A stretch of DNA of 64,000 nt, from the NCBI RefSeq assembly GCF_000723405.1, contig NZ_CCAE010000021.1, positions 16,166 through 80,165 on the forward strand, written 5' to 3'. How positions within the stretch are numbered: the first letter of the stretch is position 1; each line of letters opens with the position of its first letter. This DNA is from Hydrogenophaga intermedia. GTDB lineage: Bacteria; Pseudomonadota; Gammaproteobacteria; Burkholderiales; Burkholderiaceae_C. The notes under the pieces were generated by a model. That model saw only the letters and a program-made list of their open reading frames with translations. It searched no databases and was not told where the DNA came from. Both the position numbers and the translations under genes were made by a program. Below, in pieces: positions 1 to 7,927 of the stretch.

Positions 1-38
1 CAGGGGTAAGGGAAAAATGCGGAGGCGATCGCACCCCA

Positions 39-64
39 CCGAAGGCCCGCGTCGTGGCCTTCGG
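39..64 (-). terminator. Hairpin downstream of PEP-CTERM gene
   Basis: A perfect 9-base inverted repeat (CCGAAGGCC / GGCCTTCGG, 8-base loop) begins 23 bases beyond the stop codon of the minus-strand PEP-CTERM gene. A short T-run (on the minus strand) follows only about 20 bases later, so this is not a textbook intrinsic terminator. Bases 1-38 hold nothing else recognisable. Confidence 0.4.
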
Positions 65-86
65 GGGGATACGAGGAGGGAGGGGC

Positions 87-881
87 TCAGCCCTGCTGCT
101 GGCGGCGGCGGCGGGCGATGGCGCCCATCAGGCCCAGGCCGGCGAGCAGCATGGCGTAGGTCTCGGGCTCGGGCACGGCGGCGACGGCGGCGATGTGCAG
201 GGTGTAGTCGGGGCCGATGTAAACGCGCACCGGGCTCAGGGCGCCAGACAGGGGCGAGTAGATCGAGTTGGCGGTGCCGGTGGCCAGGAAGGCCATGCTC
301 ACGAGGCCCAGGCCCGACTCGAAGCTGTTGTTCGCCAGCGAGCCGCTGTTGTTGAAGTTCAGCAGGCCACCGTTGTTGGGACCGAAGGGGTTCTGGCCCA
401 GCGGGTTGTTGGCGTAGCCGGGGGTGTTGGCCGCGAAGACGGCCGAGTTGGCGCTGCCTTGGGCGGTCATGCCGTTGTTGACCAGGCCGGCGAAGGCGCC
501 GACGCCCGCGGCCATGGTGCGGCCGTTGTCGTTGGAGATGCCGGTGGGCGGCAGCACCGAGTACGTCTGGGTCACCGTGTCGGCGCCCTGCGTCTCGACG
601 GCCGTCAGGTTCCACGACAGGCTGCCCAGGTTGGCGCCGGCGATGAAGCTGTTGAACAGGGCGTCAGACGCGAGGTTCAGGCTGAAGCTGTAGCCGGCGG
701 GGTTGGCCAGGTCGGTGTTCAGCGTGTTCTGTTGCAGGTTCAGGTCGATGGTGTAGGAACTGGAGCCGTCCCACATCGTGAGGAAGAAATCGCCAGCGCC
801 GTCGGTGCCGACGTCGATGGCAGCGTTGGCAGCGCCGGAGAGCGCCAGGGCGGCCGCGGCCGCAATCAGTTTCAGTTTCAT
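87..881 (-). CDS. PEP-CTERM sorting domain protein
   Basis: A 264-residue exported protein. The start at 881 (MKLKLIAAAAALALSG) gives a clean Sec signal peptide cleaved near AANA-A, preceded by an AGGAC ribosome site; an upstream in-frame start would add 20 residues ahead of the signal. The C-terminus has the three-part PEP-CTERM tag: VPEPETYAMLL, a hydrophobic helix (LLAGLGLMGAIA) and a basic tail (RRRR). In this family exosortase recognises the PEP motif and releases or anchors the protein at the cell surface; XrtB, encoded at 19993-20916, is the likely partner. The middle is Asn/Gly/Ser-rich with no recognisable enzyme motif, so its role in the matrix is unknown. It lies 183 bases downstream of epsA on the same strand. 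Confidence 0.88.
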   Translation of the reverse strand: MKLKLIAAAAALALSGAANAAIDVGTDGAGDFFLTMWDGSSSYTIDLNLQQNTLNTDLANPAGYSFSLNLASDALFNSFIAGANLGSLSWNLTAVETQGADTVTQTYSVLPPTGISNDNGRTMAAGVGAFAGLVNNGMTAQGSANSAVFAANTPGYANNPLGQNPFGPNNGGLLNFNNSGSLANNSFESGLGLVSMAFLATGTANSIYSPLSGALSPVRVYIGPDYTLHIAAVAAVPEPETYAMLLAGLGLMGAIARRRRQQQG

Positions 882-1064
882 GTGTCGGGTCCTGTCCTGA
901 GGGTGTGGAAGTGAAGGAACTTCTTGCCGGTGCCAACTCAAAACCGCTGCGTGCAGGTTCTTCGTTGAACGAGATGGACTTTAGGAACCGAAGGTTGCGA
1001 CCCGCCGCGCGGGTTCCGCGGCGCCAATAGTTCTTTCAGATGGTGATTGATGACAGGTGATCGA

Positions 1065-1868
1065 TCAGCGTGCGACCTCTTGCAGGTCGGTGTGCGTCAC
1101 CAGGCGCAGCGTGGCGCTCTTGCCCACTGCCTGCGCGCGGTTGTTGACGTTGAGCTTGCGCATGATCTTCTGCACGTGGTTCTTCACCGTGGGCGGGCTG
1201 ATGCCCAGGATCTGGCTGATCTCGAAGTTGGTCTTGCCGTGGCGCACCCAATGCAGCACCTGGATCTCGCGCTTGGACAGGATGGTCACCGGCGCCATTT
1301 CGGTGGAGCTTTCATCGGCCTCGCGCTGGCGCATGCGGTGCAGCGCCAGGTGCATGTGCGGCATCAACAACTCCAGCAGGTAGGCGGTGCGCTGGTCGGG
1401 CTGGCGCTCCAGGCCGGCGAAGACGAAGAAGCTGCCGTAGTCGCCCTGCACCTCGCGCACGCCGTGCGCGGCCACGTGGTCGAAGCCGCAGCGCTGGAGG
1501 TCGCCGATGAGCTGGCGCCGGCCGGTCTGCTCGCCGCCTTCGCTGCTGAGCAGGCGCGGCGCGCGCCCGCCGCGCAGCCAGTCGTCCACCATGCGCGGCA
1601 GCACGCCGTCGGTGGGGTTGGTCATCTGGCTTTCCACGCGGGGGTTGATCACGCCACGCGCGAACATCTGCACCTTCAGGCGCATGGCGTCCACGTCGCC
1701 CCAGGCGCACCACAAGGCTTCGTGCGGCACGAAGCCCTGCAAGGCACCCTGTGCCCAAAGATAGAACTGCGTTCGGGTCTGCACCTCCAGCGATTTCTCG
1801 ATGGTGATGAGCAGGTGCTCGAGGTCGCTGGCCTTGAGGCGGAAGAACGGGGTCGGGCTGCTGTTCAT
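1065..1868 (-). CDS. epsA: LuxR-type regulator EpsA of XrtB/PEP-CTERM systems
   Basis: A 267-residue DNA-binding protein. The start at 1868 follows a strong GGAGG site and its ATG overlaps the stop of the upstream pseudopilin gene (ATGA). The C-terminal 65 residues form a LuxR/FixJ helix-turn-helix (LSKREIQVLHWVRHGKTN, EISQILGISPPTVKNHVQKI, MRKLNVNNRAQAV). The N-terminal ~190 residues resemble the sensor-like region of EpsA, the regulator found with exosortase B and EpsD-G genes. As the last gene of the secretion operon it would be co-transcribed with the T2SS-like machine, which suggests it links secretion to exopolysaccharide and PEP-CTERM gene expression (inference). No ligand or phospho-acceptor residue is evident. 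Confidence 0.82.
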   Translation of the reverse strand: MNSSPTPFFRLKASDLEHLLITIEKSLEVQTRTQFYLWAQGALQGFVPHEALWCAWGDVDAMRLKVQMFARGVINPRVESQMTNPTDGVLPRMVDDWLRGGRAPRLLSSEGGEQTGRRQLIGDLQRCGFDHVAAHGVREVQGDYGSFFVFAGLERQPDQRTAYLLELLMPHMHLALHRMRQREADESSTEMAPVTILSKREIQVLHWVRHGKTNFEISQILGISPPTVKNHVQKIMRKLNVNNRAQAVGKSATLRLVTHTDLQEVAR

Positions 1869-2425
1869 GAAGGTCCTCCGGGTGTGGTCGGCGTGTTGGT
1901 GTTGTTGGCGGGTGTGGCCACGGGCGGCGCCGCATCGGCCGCCCGAAAGACCCATTGCGAGTACGAGCCAAGCCCCGCGAGCTCGGCGTCGCGTTTGGCG
2001 AAGGCGGTGCGCAGGGGTTCGCGCTCGTCGCGGCTGTGCACACCCACGATGCGTCCGGCCGCCACGACCAGGCCCCAGTCGGTGCTGTCGCTCATCGGGT
2101 CGCGCCAGAGCCGTCGCAGGTGGCGCACCGGGGTGGGAAAGCGCCGGTCCTCCAGCAGCTCGGCCAGCGTGGTCGGCGCGGTGGGCGTGCCGGGTGGGCT
2201 GCGGTCGCGGTACGAGGCGAAGGCCAGCCGGAACTGGTGGCCCACGAAGAGGAGTTGCGTCTCTCGCTCGCGCTGCGCGCTGGCGGACCACACCTCACCG
2301 GTGCTGGCCAGGCCGATGCCGATGGCCGCGATCGCAAACAGCACGAGCAGGTAACCGACGCCGCGCTGCTGTCTGCCCCGCGACGCCAACGCGGCACGCC
2401 ACAGAGGGTGTTCACCATTCGCCAT
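1865..2425 (-). CDS. Type II secretion pseudopilin-like protein
   Basis: A 186-residue single-pass protein. Its start (MANGEHPLW) overlaps the upstream pseudopilin gene by 14 bases, and its stop overlaps epsA by 4. After ~20 residues comes a hydrophobic helix (GVGYLLVLFAIAAIGIGLA) placed like that of type IV pilin-class proteins, but the usual GFTLIE prepilin cleavage motif has degenerated to RGVGYL. The rest is soluble, ending in a Pro/Thr/Asn-rich tail. By position it is a minor pseudopilin of the GspK/GspH class or a structural partner of them. Family assignment rests on the helix and the operon rather than on a clear domain. Confidence 0.6.
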   Translation of the reverse strand: MANGEHPLWRAALASRGRQQRGVGYLLVLFAIAAIGIGLASTGEVWSASAQRERETQLLFVGHQFRLAFASYRDRSPPGTPTAPTTLAELLEDRRFPTPVRHLRRLWRDPMSDSTDWGLVVAAGRIVGVHSRDEREPLRTAFAKRDAELAGLGSYSQWVFRAADAAPPVATPANNTNTPTTPGGPS

Positions 2426-2792
2426 AGGCCTTGCCCTCCACCTCGGCGCCGCTGCGCAGGTCCCACACGCCACCGGCCACGGCCTCGCCATCGGCGCGGC
2501 CCGGCGGCGGCAGGATCTGCCAGGTGTCGTTGCGTTCATTGACCGGGTCCATCGGCAGGCTGCGCAGGTAGCGCTTCTCCACCAGTTCCTCCAGGCTCGA
2601 CGGGTAGCGGTCGTGGTCGCCATGGAAGCGGTCGATGGCCTGGCGCGTGACGGCCAGGGTCTCGCGCAGCGCGGCCTCGCGGGCGCGGTCCACCTGGGCG
2701 AAGTAGCGCGGCGTCACCAGCGTGAGCAGCGTGGCGATGATGGCCATGACCACCAGCAGTTCGATGAGCGTGAAGCCGCGCGCTTTCATCAC
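2412..2792 (-). CDS. Type II secretion pseudopilin (GspG-like)
   Basis: A 126-residue prepilin-like protein. The N-terminus has the prepilin peptidase site KARG-FTLIELLVVMAIIATLL, with Glu at the conserved +5 position, followed by the long hydrophobic helix. The soluble part has the GspG-type layout (QAIDRFHGDHDRYPSSLEELV ... LPMDPVNE), a register shared with pseudopilins that assemble the periplasmic pseudopilus. Its start overlaps the stop of the upstream pseudopilin by 4 bases (ATGA). It is one of four pilin-class proteins in the operon and is more likely a minor subunit than the major one, since the protein at 11139-11582 matches the major GspG better. Confidence 0.8.
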   Translation of the reverse strand: MMKARGFTLIELLVVMAIIATLLTLVTPRYFAQVDRAREAALRETLAVTRQAIDRFHGDHDRYPSSLEELVEKRYLRSLPMDPVNERNDTWQILPPPGRADGEAVAGGVWDLRSGAEVEGKAYGEW

Positions 2793-3265
2793 CAGTTCCG
2801 GTAGGGTTCGCCGCGCAGCGAGCGGCGCGGCGAGAGCGAGTACACGTCGAACACGTCCTCGCCGGCCATGGGTGCGTCGGGCGGGCTGCCGTAGGCGCGC
2901 AGGCCCCAGGTCTGCGCGGCGGGCGTGTCGCCCTCGGCCGCAAAGGGATCGCGCGGGACGCGGCGCAGGAAGATGAGCTTGGCGCCCTCGGCGCTGCGCA
3001 CGTCGGGCACGCCGTTGACCAATTCGTCGAGCGAGCGCGGGTAGCCGCTGGCGCCCACGCGGTTCTGGATCCGGCCCTCGCTGTAGGCGGCCTTGTAGGC
3101 GTCCAGCGCCTCGCGGATCTGGCGCAGCGCGCCGCGCAGCTCCACCTCGCGCGCGCGCTGGGCCTGCACCTCCACCAGGGGCACGGCCACGCTGGCCAGC
3201 ACCGCCACAATGGCCACGGTGACCACCAGTTCGATGAGCGTGAAGCCGCGCGCGGGCCGGTTCAT
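2789..3265 (-). CDS. Type II secretion pseudopilin
   Basis: A 158-residue prepilin-class protein starting MNRPARGFTLIELVVTVAIVAVLASVAVPL: short basic leader, G-F cleavage site, Glu at +5, then the hydrophobic assembly helix. The soluble part has a GspG-like helix (ALRQIREALDAYKAAYSEG), then YPRSLDELVNG and a C-terminal strand region. ATGA overlaps on both sides (with gspD upstream and the next pseudopilin downstream) mean the three pseudopilin genes are translationally coupled. The presence of several pseudopilins alongside one secretin and one ATPase is what separates a T2SS/MSHA-like machine from a simple competence system. Confidence 0.8.
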   Translation of the reverse strand: MNRPARGFTLIELVVTVAIVAVLASVAVPLVEVQAQRAREVELRGALRQIREALDAYKAAYSEGRIQNRVGASGYPRSLDELVNGVPDVRSAEGAKLIFLRRVPRDPFAAEGDTPAAQTWGLRAYGSPPDAPMAGEDVFDVYSLSPRRSLRGEPYRNW

Positions 3266-5475
3266 GGCGATTGCCCGGCGGGCGGGGCCGGTGTCAGTGG
3301 CGCCACCGGCGTGAGCGTGATGGATGAAGGCGTCGCGGGCGGAGAGGCCGGAGCGGCGGGCTCGGCAACGGCGGGCGGCGGTGCCGCGGCTCCGTCGGCG
3401 GCGGGCGCATCGCCCTGCCCTTGCGCGGCCGGATCCTGCTGGCCTGACTGGCCCTGCGCGGGCTGTCCGGCGGGCGCGTCGCGCACCTCACGGCCCGTGC
3501 CGTCGCCGGCCGGGGGAGCTGGCGCCGGTGCGGCCTGCGCTGCGGGCGGTTCGCTGGCCGGTGGCGCCCCACGCGCGCCGCCACTCGAACTCGACAGCGA
3601 GAGATTGCGCGGCGGCGTGCGCTTGAGCTGCAGCGGCAGCGTGCCCACGCTCGATTCGGAGCCGGCCGGCATCGCGGCGTCCGCGCTCTCGGGACGCGTC
3701 ACGTTGCGCACCACGCGCGGGGTGATGAGCAGCACGATCTCCGTCTTGCCGTTGTTGTCGCGCGTGCTGGAGAACAGGCGCCCCACCACGGGCAGGTCGC
3801 CCAGCCCCGGCAGGCGGTTGGCGGCGCTGCGCTCCTCGTCGCTGATGAGGCCCGCGAGCACCTGCGTTTCGCCGTCGCGCAGGCGCAGCACCGTGCCCGC
3901 GCTGCGCGTGCCGATCTGGTAGGCCAGCGCGTTGGCCGGGCCGGTGATCTCGCGCACCACCGAGCTCACCTCCAGCGCCACCTTGATGCCCACCTCGTTG
4001 TCCAGGTAGACGTTGGGTTCCACGTCGAGCTTGAGGCCCACGTCGAGGTAGGACACCGAGGAGGACACACCGACGTTGGCGGTGGAGGTGGTGGTGAACA
4101 CCGGCAGCTTGTCGCCGATGTGGATCTTGGCCTTCTCGCGGTTCTTCACGCGGATGCGCGGGTTGGCCAGGGTGTTGCCGCTGCCCGCTTCGCTGCGCAG
4201 GTTCAGCACCACCGCCGGGTTGGCCACGAAGGACGTGAGGCCGGTGCGGTTGCGCAGATCCACGAAACCCTCGGCCAGCTTGCCGCCGGGCGTGACGTTG
4301 CTCTGCGTGACGCCCTCGTTGACGATGGTGGTGCTCAGGTCCGGCGTGAGCCGGCCGTAGCTGATCTGGTCGGGGAAACGCAGACCCAGCTCCAGCAGCC
4401 GGTTGCGCGTGACCTCCAGCACCTCCACGTCCAGCATCACCTCGGGCTCGGCCATGTCGAGCGACTCGATGAGCTGCTCGGCCAGGCGAACGGCGTCGGG
4501 CGTGTCCTTCACCATCACCAGGTTGAGCTTTTCATCGATGAAGATGTCGCGCGTCTTCACCAGGGTGCGGATCAGCGTCTGCGCCTGCTTCACGTCGGCG
4601 TTGGCCAGGAAGAAGCTGCGCGTGACGAGCTCCAGGTACTCGCGCTTCTTCACTGGCGTGTCCGGGTAGATCATCAGCGTGTTCTGGTTGAGCAGCTTGC
4701 GCTCGAGCTGGTTCGTCGTGAGCACGAGGCGAATCACCTCTTCCACACTGGTGTCGCGCACGAAGAGCGTGACGCGGGTGTCGGCGCGCACGTCCTTGTC
4801 GAACACGAAGTTCAGGCCGGTGGTGCGCGCGATGAGGTCGAACACGGCCTTGATCTGCACGTCGCGGAAGTCGAGCGTGATGGGCTTGCTCAGGGCCTCG
4901 GACAGCGCCGTGGGCGGCAGGCTGGGGCGCGGCGCCTCGGCGCGCAGGCGATCGAGCAGGCGGCGCGCCTGCGCGTGGCTGGGGGCCATGCGCAGCACCT
5001 CGCGCAGCTTGCGCTCGGCGGCCTCGTTCTGCTGCTTGCCGATCAGCGCGCGCGCCTCGTCCAGGCCACTGGACACGCGGGCTTCGTTGTCGAGCACGAT
5101 CAGGCCGTCGCGCACGCGCGGGCTGTTGGGGTCGATTCGCTGGGCGCGCTCGAACAGCGCGCGCGCGTCGGCGAGGCGGCCGTTGAGGCGCTCGGTCTCG
5201 GCCTGCGCCACCAGTTGCGCCGACACGAGATCGCGCTGGCGGTAGTAGGCGGCGCGCAGCTCTCGGTCGTTGCCGGCTTCGCGCATGGCGCTTTCCAGGC
5301 GCAGCACACTCTCGTCGAGCCGGCCCGAGGCGAGCAGCGCCTCGCTTTCCTCGATGGCGGGGTTCGCGGCGCAGCCCGCGAGCACGAACAGCAGCGGCGC
5401 CAGCAGCGACCAGGCGCGCGGGGACGCAAGGTGAGAAGGAGCGTTCAACGGGGCATTCATCGACACGGCATTCAC
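3262..5475 (-). CDS. gspD: GspD/MshL-like secretin, outer-membrane pore
   Basis: A 737-residue lipoprotein secretin. The lipobox LAGC places the lipidated Cys at about residue 35. Residues ~40-185 look like TPR-type helices. Residues ~195-245 are a short STN domain (ITLDFRDVQIKAVFDLIA), followed by an N-domain (~270-335) and the secretin core (~345-600, including VKNREKAKIHIGDKLP and DGETQVLAGLI). The last ~115 residues are a Pro/Ala/Gln low-complexity tail, unusual for a secretin. TPR plus STN before the core is closer to MshL/PilQ-type secretins than to classical GspD with N1-N3 repeats. It would form the outer-membrane channel. Start at 5475 overlaps the preceding stop (ATGA); a second ATG five codons later is possible. 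Confidence 0.85.
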   Translation of the reverse strand: MNAVSMNAPLNAPSHLASPRAWSLLAPLLFVLAGCAANPAIEESEALLASGRLDESVLRLESAMREAGNDRELRAAYYRQRDLVSAQLVAQAETERLNGRLADARALFERAQRIDPNSPRVRDGLIVLDNEARVSSGLDEARALIGKQQNEAAERKLREVLRMAPSHAQARRLLDRLRAEAPRPSLPPTALSEALSKPITLDFRDVQIKAVFDLIARTTGLNFVFDKDVRADTRVTLFVRDTSVEEVIRLVLTTNQLERKLLNQNTLMIYPDTPVKKREYLELVTRSFFLANADVKQAQTLIRTLVKTRDIFIDEKLNLVMVKDTPDAVRLAEQLIESLDMAEPEVMLDVEVLEVTRNRLLELGLRFPDQISYGRLTPDLSTTIVNEGVTQSNVTPGGKLAEGFVDLRNRTGLTSFVANPAVVLNLRSEAGSGNTLANPRIRVKNREKAKIHIGDKLPVFTTTSTANVGVSSSVSYLDVGLKLDVEPNVYLDNEVGIKVALEVSSVVREITGPANALAYQIGTRSAGTVLRLRDGETQVLAGLISDEERSAANRLPGLGDLPVVGRLFSSTRDNNGKTEIVLLITPRVVRNVTRPESADAAMPAGSESSVGTLPLQLKRTPPRNLSLSSSSGGARGAPPASEPPAAQAAPAPAPPAGDGTGREVRDAPAGQPAQGQSGQQDPAAQGQGDAPAADGAAAPPPAVAEPAAPASPPATPSSITLTPVAPLTPAPPAGQSP

Positions 5476-6020
5476 GGGGTGCTTCCGAACAGCAGTTGCT
5501 GCTTCTGGTTGAGGGGCAGGTAGATCAGCGTCATGCCGCGCGCGCTGACTTCTTCGACCTGGTATTGCGAGATCCGGTCGCCCGCGCGCACCGCCAGCGG
5601 GCGGGCCTGCGGACTGGCGCCTTCGGCGAGAAACACGGTGGTGCCGCCCTCGCCGCCTTCCAGGCGGCCGAGGTAGCGGTAGGGCAGCGGCGGCGCCGTG
5701 GGCGGGGGCGGGGCCACGGCCACGGGCGGTGGTGGTGCGGGCGGCTGCCAGCCGCGCGGCGCCATCAGCGGTTCGCGCGGCGGCGCCATGCGTTCGCCGC
5801 GGGGCATGCTGAACGCAGTGGGCGCGGCCACGGCCACGGGCTCACCGGTCATCACCGGCGCAGGCACCACGCCCGTGGGCAGCGGACGCGCCGCTCGCTC
5901 GGGCACGCTCAAGGCCTCATCGGATGACTCGGTCGATTCCATGTCCGCCGCGTACCAGGTGGCCGCGAGCGTGGCGGCCAGCGCCGCCCACAGGCCGAGG
6001 GAAGACTTGTTGCGGCTCAT
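5472..6020 (-). CDS. Inner-membrane Pro-rich secretion protein (PilP/GspC-like position)
   Basis: A 182-residue protein. One N-terminal membrane helix (SLGLWAALAATLAATWYAA) is followed by a ~75-residue Pro/Ala-rich linker (including a run of alternating Pro and Val/Ala near residues 90-105), then a small beta-rich C-terminal domain (YRYLGRLEGGEGGTTVFLAE ... VRAGDRISQYQVEEVSARGMTLIYL). That layout matches PilP, or the HR domain of GspC, which bridges the inner-membrane platform to the secretin. It sits between the PilO-like gene and the secretin gene, as pilP does. ATGA overlaps on both sides. No lipobox is present. The assignment is by architecture and position, not by a strong motif. Confidence 0.6.
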   Translation of the reverse strand: MSRNKSSLGLWAALAATLAATWYAADMESTESSDEALSVPERAARPLPTGVVPAPVMTGEPVAVAAPTAFSMPRGERMAPPREPLMAPRGWQPPAPPPPVAVAPPPPTAPPLPYRYLGRLEGGEGGTTVFLAEGASPQARPLAVRAGDRISQYQVEEVSARGMTLIYLPLNQKQQLLFGSTP

Positions 6021-6589
6021 GATGAAGGCGCCCGCAAATAGAACGACCAGCGCACGCGCGCCTGCACGAGTTCCTGCCCGGCCTGGTCGCGTGTGGCGCT
6101 CCAGTCGTCCAGGGACAGCGTGGGCCAGCGGTTCAGGGCCTCGGCCATCCACAGGCGCAGCGACATGTCGCCGGCCTGCGCGGGCAGGGTGATCTGGTAC
6201 CGCTGCCAGCGGCCCGAGGCCTCGTCGACCAGGCGGTACTCGCCCGAGGCCAGCACCACGCCGTGCTGCTGCGCCAGGCGGTGCAGGTCCTGCACCGCCG
6301 CCAGGGCCGCGTCGCCGGCGGGCAGCGTGGCCACGAAGTCCTGCGCCTGGCGCTGCGCCGTGGCGGCGGCATCGGCCGGACGGCTCGCGCGTTCGCGCCG
6401 CGCCTGCTGCGCCTGGGCTTCCCACACGGCCGCTTGTTCGCGCATCGGGTCGGTCACCAAGGGCCCGGCGGCCACGGCCGCGAGCATGGCGGCCAGCCCG
6501 GCCCACATCGGCCAGCCGAGGCGACCGAGCCGGTAACGCCAGGCGCGCGCGCGCGGGTGGGTCCACCAATCGTTCACGCCCTGCTTCAC
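6017..6589 (-). CDS. PilO/GspM-like inner-membrane platform protein
   Basis: A 190-residue protein with a GTG start (VKQGVNDWW) overlapping the preceding stop as GTGA. A single membrane helix near residues 25-45 (MWAGLAAMLAAVAAGPLV) is followed by a coiled-coil-prone segment (MREQAAVWEAQAQQARRERA) and a ferredoxin-like soluble domain (LHRLAQQHGVVLASGEYRLV ... YQITLPAQAGDMSLRLWMAE). This is the PilO/GspM layout: short cytoplasmic tail, one helix, coiled coil, dimerising periplasmic domain. It would pair with the PilN-like protein encoded immediately upstream in the transcript. Confidence 0.65.
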   Translation of the reverse strand: MKQGVNDWWTHPRARAWRYRLGRLGWPMWAGLAAMLAAVAAGPLVTDPMREQAAVWEAQAQQARRERASRPADAAATAQRQAQDFVATLPAGDAALAAVQDLHRLAQQHGVVLASGEYRLVDEASGRWQRYQITLPAQAGDMSLRLWMAEALNRWPTLSLDDWSATRDQAGQELVQARVRWSFYLRAPSS

Positions 6590-7119
6590 GGCCTGGCCCC
6601 TCCCCACACGATCTCGACGGTGAAGCGGATCACGGGCACCCCGTCGGCCTCGCGCCGCTCGTGGCTGGCCAGCGTGGCCGTGCTCACCAGCGGCGAGCCG
6701 CGCAAGGACTCGACGTACGCCACCGCGTGGTTCATCTCGCGCGCTTCGGCGATCAGGCGCATCGGTGCCGCGCGACCCGGGGCCTCCACCGTGAGCAGCG
6801 CCACCGGTGCGTCGGCGCGCGACTCCAGCTCCGCCAGCAGACGGCCCCAGGGTTGATCCAGCGCGAGTTGCGCGCGTGCCGCGGCGCGGCTCGCCTCGGG
6901 CGAGGCCGGCGCCACCGGTGCGCGCGACCCGGTGCGCGCGGCGCCCGCCGGCGCCGCGTCGCGCTCGTGCGCCTCGCGCGCCTGCTGCCACTGCGCCTGT
7001 GCGCCCAGGTACTCGCCCAGGGCCAGGGCCAGGCCCACGGCGCCCAGGGCCAGCACCAGCCAGGCCCAGGGTGAGGTGGAGGGGCGCGCGCGCGCGAAGT
7101 CGATGTGAAGCGGCTTCAT
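6586..7119 (-). CDS. PilN-like inner-membrane platform protein
   Basis: A 177-residue protein. The start at 7119 (MKPLHIDFARARPS) gives the short PilN-like cytoplasmic leader, then a membrane helix (AWLVLALGAVGLALALGEYL) and a periplasmic coiled-coil plus ferredoxin-like domain (MRLIAEAREMNHAVAYVESL ... VIRFTVEIVW). In MSHA/T4P-type systems PilN binds PilM in the cytoplasm through the leader and PilO in the periplasm. The neighbours match that arrangement: a PilM-like gene 13 bases upstream and a PilO-like gene overlapping downstream. Confidence 0.65.
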   Translation of the reverse strand: MKPLHIDFARARPSTSPWAWLVLALGAVGLALALGEYLGAQAQWQQAREAHERDAAPAGAARTGSRAPVAPASPEASRAAARAQLALDQPWGRLLAELESRADAPVALLTVEAPGRAAPMRLIAEAREMNHAVAYVESLRGSPLVSTATLASHERREADGVPVIRFTVEIVWGGARP

Positions 7120-7132
7120 GGTCTTGTCGGGT

Positions 7133-7927
7133 TCAGATGCCGATGGCGAGTCGCGCGAGGCCCTGCGGCGCCGCCCGTCCCGTGGGCACGAGCGCGCGCC
7201 AGCCCGGCGCGCCGGCCGTGTCCGCGCCGGTGCCGGCCACGAACAGCGGCGCCTCGCGGGGCACGGGCGTCGCGGCTTGCAGCGCGAGTCGCGACTGCAG
7301 GCCCGCCAGGGCCTCGCGCCACGCGGCGCCTTCGGCGCAGCGCACCGTTCCCAGGCCCAGCCAGTGGCCGCGCGCGTCGAGCAGGGCCAGCGTAAGATGC
7401 CCGGGCTCCACCACGGCCACCCACGCCGCGTGGCCGCGCCACTGGCCGCGCCAGTGGTCCAGTGCCGAGGACACGTAGGGCCGCACCGACACGAGCCGCG
7501 CGTTCGCGCCCTTCGCCGCCTGCGCCAGCGCCGCGGGCAAGGCCTCGTCCACCGCGCACGCGGGCAGCGCCTGCCCCGGGCTGGCCACCGCGTGCGCCAG
7601 GCGCCAGGCCGCGCTGGCCGCGCCGTACACGCCCCGAAAACGCAAACGCAGAAAGGCCTGCAACTCGCTGTCGGAGCCCGCCTGCGCCGGCCAGTCCACA
7701 AGCTGCCAGCGCACGAACGCGGAGCCCAGCACCACCGACACGCGGCCCACCTGGCCTGGCTGCTGCGCCAACTGCTGCACCAGCGCCGCCACGGCGGGCC
7801 GCCACGCGGGCTCGTCCTTGGCCGGTGCGTCGGTCCCGGTCTCGCGCGCGGCCGCGCCGCCGAGCGAGCACACCAGGCGATCCTCCAGCAGCGCCACGCG
7901 CAGGTGGCGTGATTCAGCGGACCACAC
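7133..7927 (-). CDS. PilM/GspL-like cytoplasmic platform protein (weak)
   Basis: A 264-residue protein with no membrane helix and no clear catalytic motif. GTG start at 7927, nine bases after a good AGGAG site, overlapping the gspE stop by 14 bases. Its place between the ATPase and the PilN-like protein, and alternating short strands (VSVVLGSAFVRWQLVDWPA, AAWVAVVEPGHLTLALLDA) like an actin-fold protein, suggest the PilM or GspL cytoplasmic-domain role of linking the ATPase to the inner-membrane platform. I cannot point to a diagnostic nucleotide-binding motif, so this is a positional inference. Confidence 0.5.
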   Translation of the reverse strand: MWSAESRHLRVALLEDRLVCSLGGAAARETGTDAPAKDEPAWRPAVAALVQQLAQQPGQVGRVSVVLGSAFVRWQLVDWPAQAGSDSELQAFLRLRFRGVYGAASAAWRLAHAVASPGQALPACAVDEALPAALAQAAKGANARLVSVRPYVSSALDHWRGQWRGHAAWVAVVEPGHLTLALLDARGHWLGLGTVRCAEGAAWREALAGLQSRLALQAATPVPREAPLFVAGTGADTAGAPGWRALVPTGRAAPQGLARLAIGI

